Below are positions 11,835 to 11,995 of a stretch of 11,995 nt of DNA, one piece after another. The notes under the pieces were generated by a model. It was not told the DNA's origin. It saw only the letters and a list, made by a program, of their open reading frames with translations, and ran no database searches. Every line of letters begins with the position of its first letter. The stretch's first letter is position 1. A program made the translations under genes and the position numbers. Source of the DNA: JAVXNW01 sp036645575. GTDB lineage: Bacteria; Bacillota; Clostridia; Christensenellales; Aristaeellaceae. The stretch spans positions 1 to 11,995 of the forward strand of contig JAVXNW010000078.1 of NCBI GenBank assembly GCA_036645575.1, read 5' to 3'.

Positions 11835-11995
11835 TTGAAAGCACGACGCTGCGGCGTGGGTTGGCGAGAGAGAACGCGAGACAGCCCGAGTTCGGTCGGG
11901 CGATCTCTTGAGTTACTTATGAGTGTTCTAGCGGTGCGAGCATTCCTGCGGCTTCGCCGGACGGTTTACTCGCCCATCGGCTACGAGGTGCGAGG
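11835..11995. other. Unassigned structured stretch at the right edge
   Basis: No convincing gene is seen in this stretch upstream of the rpsB promoter. It holds a hairpin with GCCCGA (11884-11889)/TCGGGC (11896-11901), extended by GAGA (11878-11881)/TCTC (11904-11907) across a 2x2 internal loop. It also holds a CGGC-TTC-GCCG stem (11949-11959) and a direct repeat GGTGCGAG at 11933-11940 and 11987-11994. A minus-strand frame ends in TAA at 11917 after 25 codons from the edge, too short to judge. It may be part of a repeated intergenic element or an RNA continuing beyond the window. Confidence 0.35.

Noticed and set aside
11917..11994. Possible C-terminal end of a minus-strand protein at the right edge
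   Set aside because: Only 25 codons are visible, another frame is also open on the plus strand, and no domain can be recognised, so it is not called as a gene.

Overview
The window looks like a chromosomal segment of a GC-rich member of the Clostridia. The pointers are strong AGGAGG-type ribosome binding sites, TTGACA/TATAAT-type promoters, a lysine riboswitch ending in an intrinsic terminator, tRNA genes with encoded CCA ends, and an rpsB-tsf-pyrH block. I cannot assign genus or species. No phage, transposase, CRISPR array or rRNA gene was seen.

Layout. (1) 1-1130, minus strand: a promoter drives a 68-residue membrane protein and then a larger protein whose C-terminal half is a Pro/Tyr/acidic tandem repeat running off the left edge. 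The repeat gene's ribosome binding site lies in a hairpin that translation of the small upstream gene could open. (2) 1128-3920, minus strand: a polar amino acid ABC importer (binding protein, permease, ATPase). Its leader is a recognisable lysine riboswitch, which marks it as a lysine importer shut off by excess lysine. (3) 3983-8613, plus strand, divergent from it: a THUMP-type RNA methyltransferase, a GH127-like protein that has lost the family's catalytic and zinc residues, and a MATE transporter. (4) 8622-9102: a promoter, four tRNA genes (Pro, Glu, a CAT-anticodon tRNA, Asp) and a strong terminator. (5) 9175-11814, minus strand: rpsB, tsf and pyrH, with a structured rpsB leader, a strong terminator between tsf and pyrH, and no frr after pyrH. 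(6) 11835-11995: a hairpin-rich stretch with no confident gene.

Most of the window is translation and housekeeping: tRNAs, S2, EF-Ts, UMP kinase and an RNA methyltransferase. Lysine uptake is the clearest regulated circuit. The strongest candidates for something undescribed are the GH127-like protein with an apparently replaced active site and the repeat protein with its possibly translationally coupled membrane partner.
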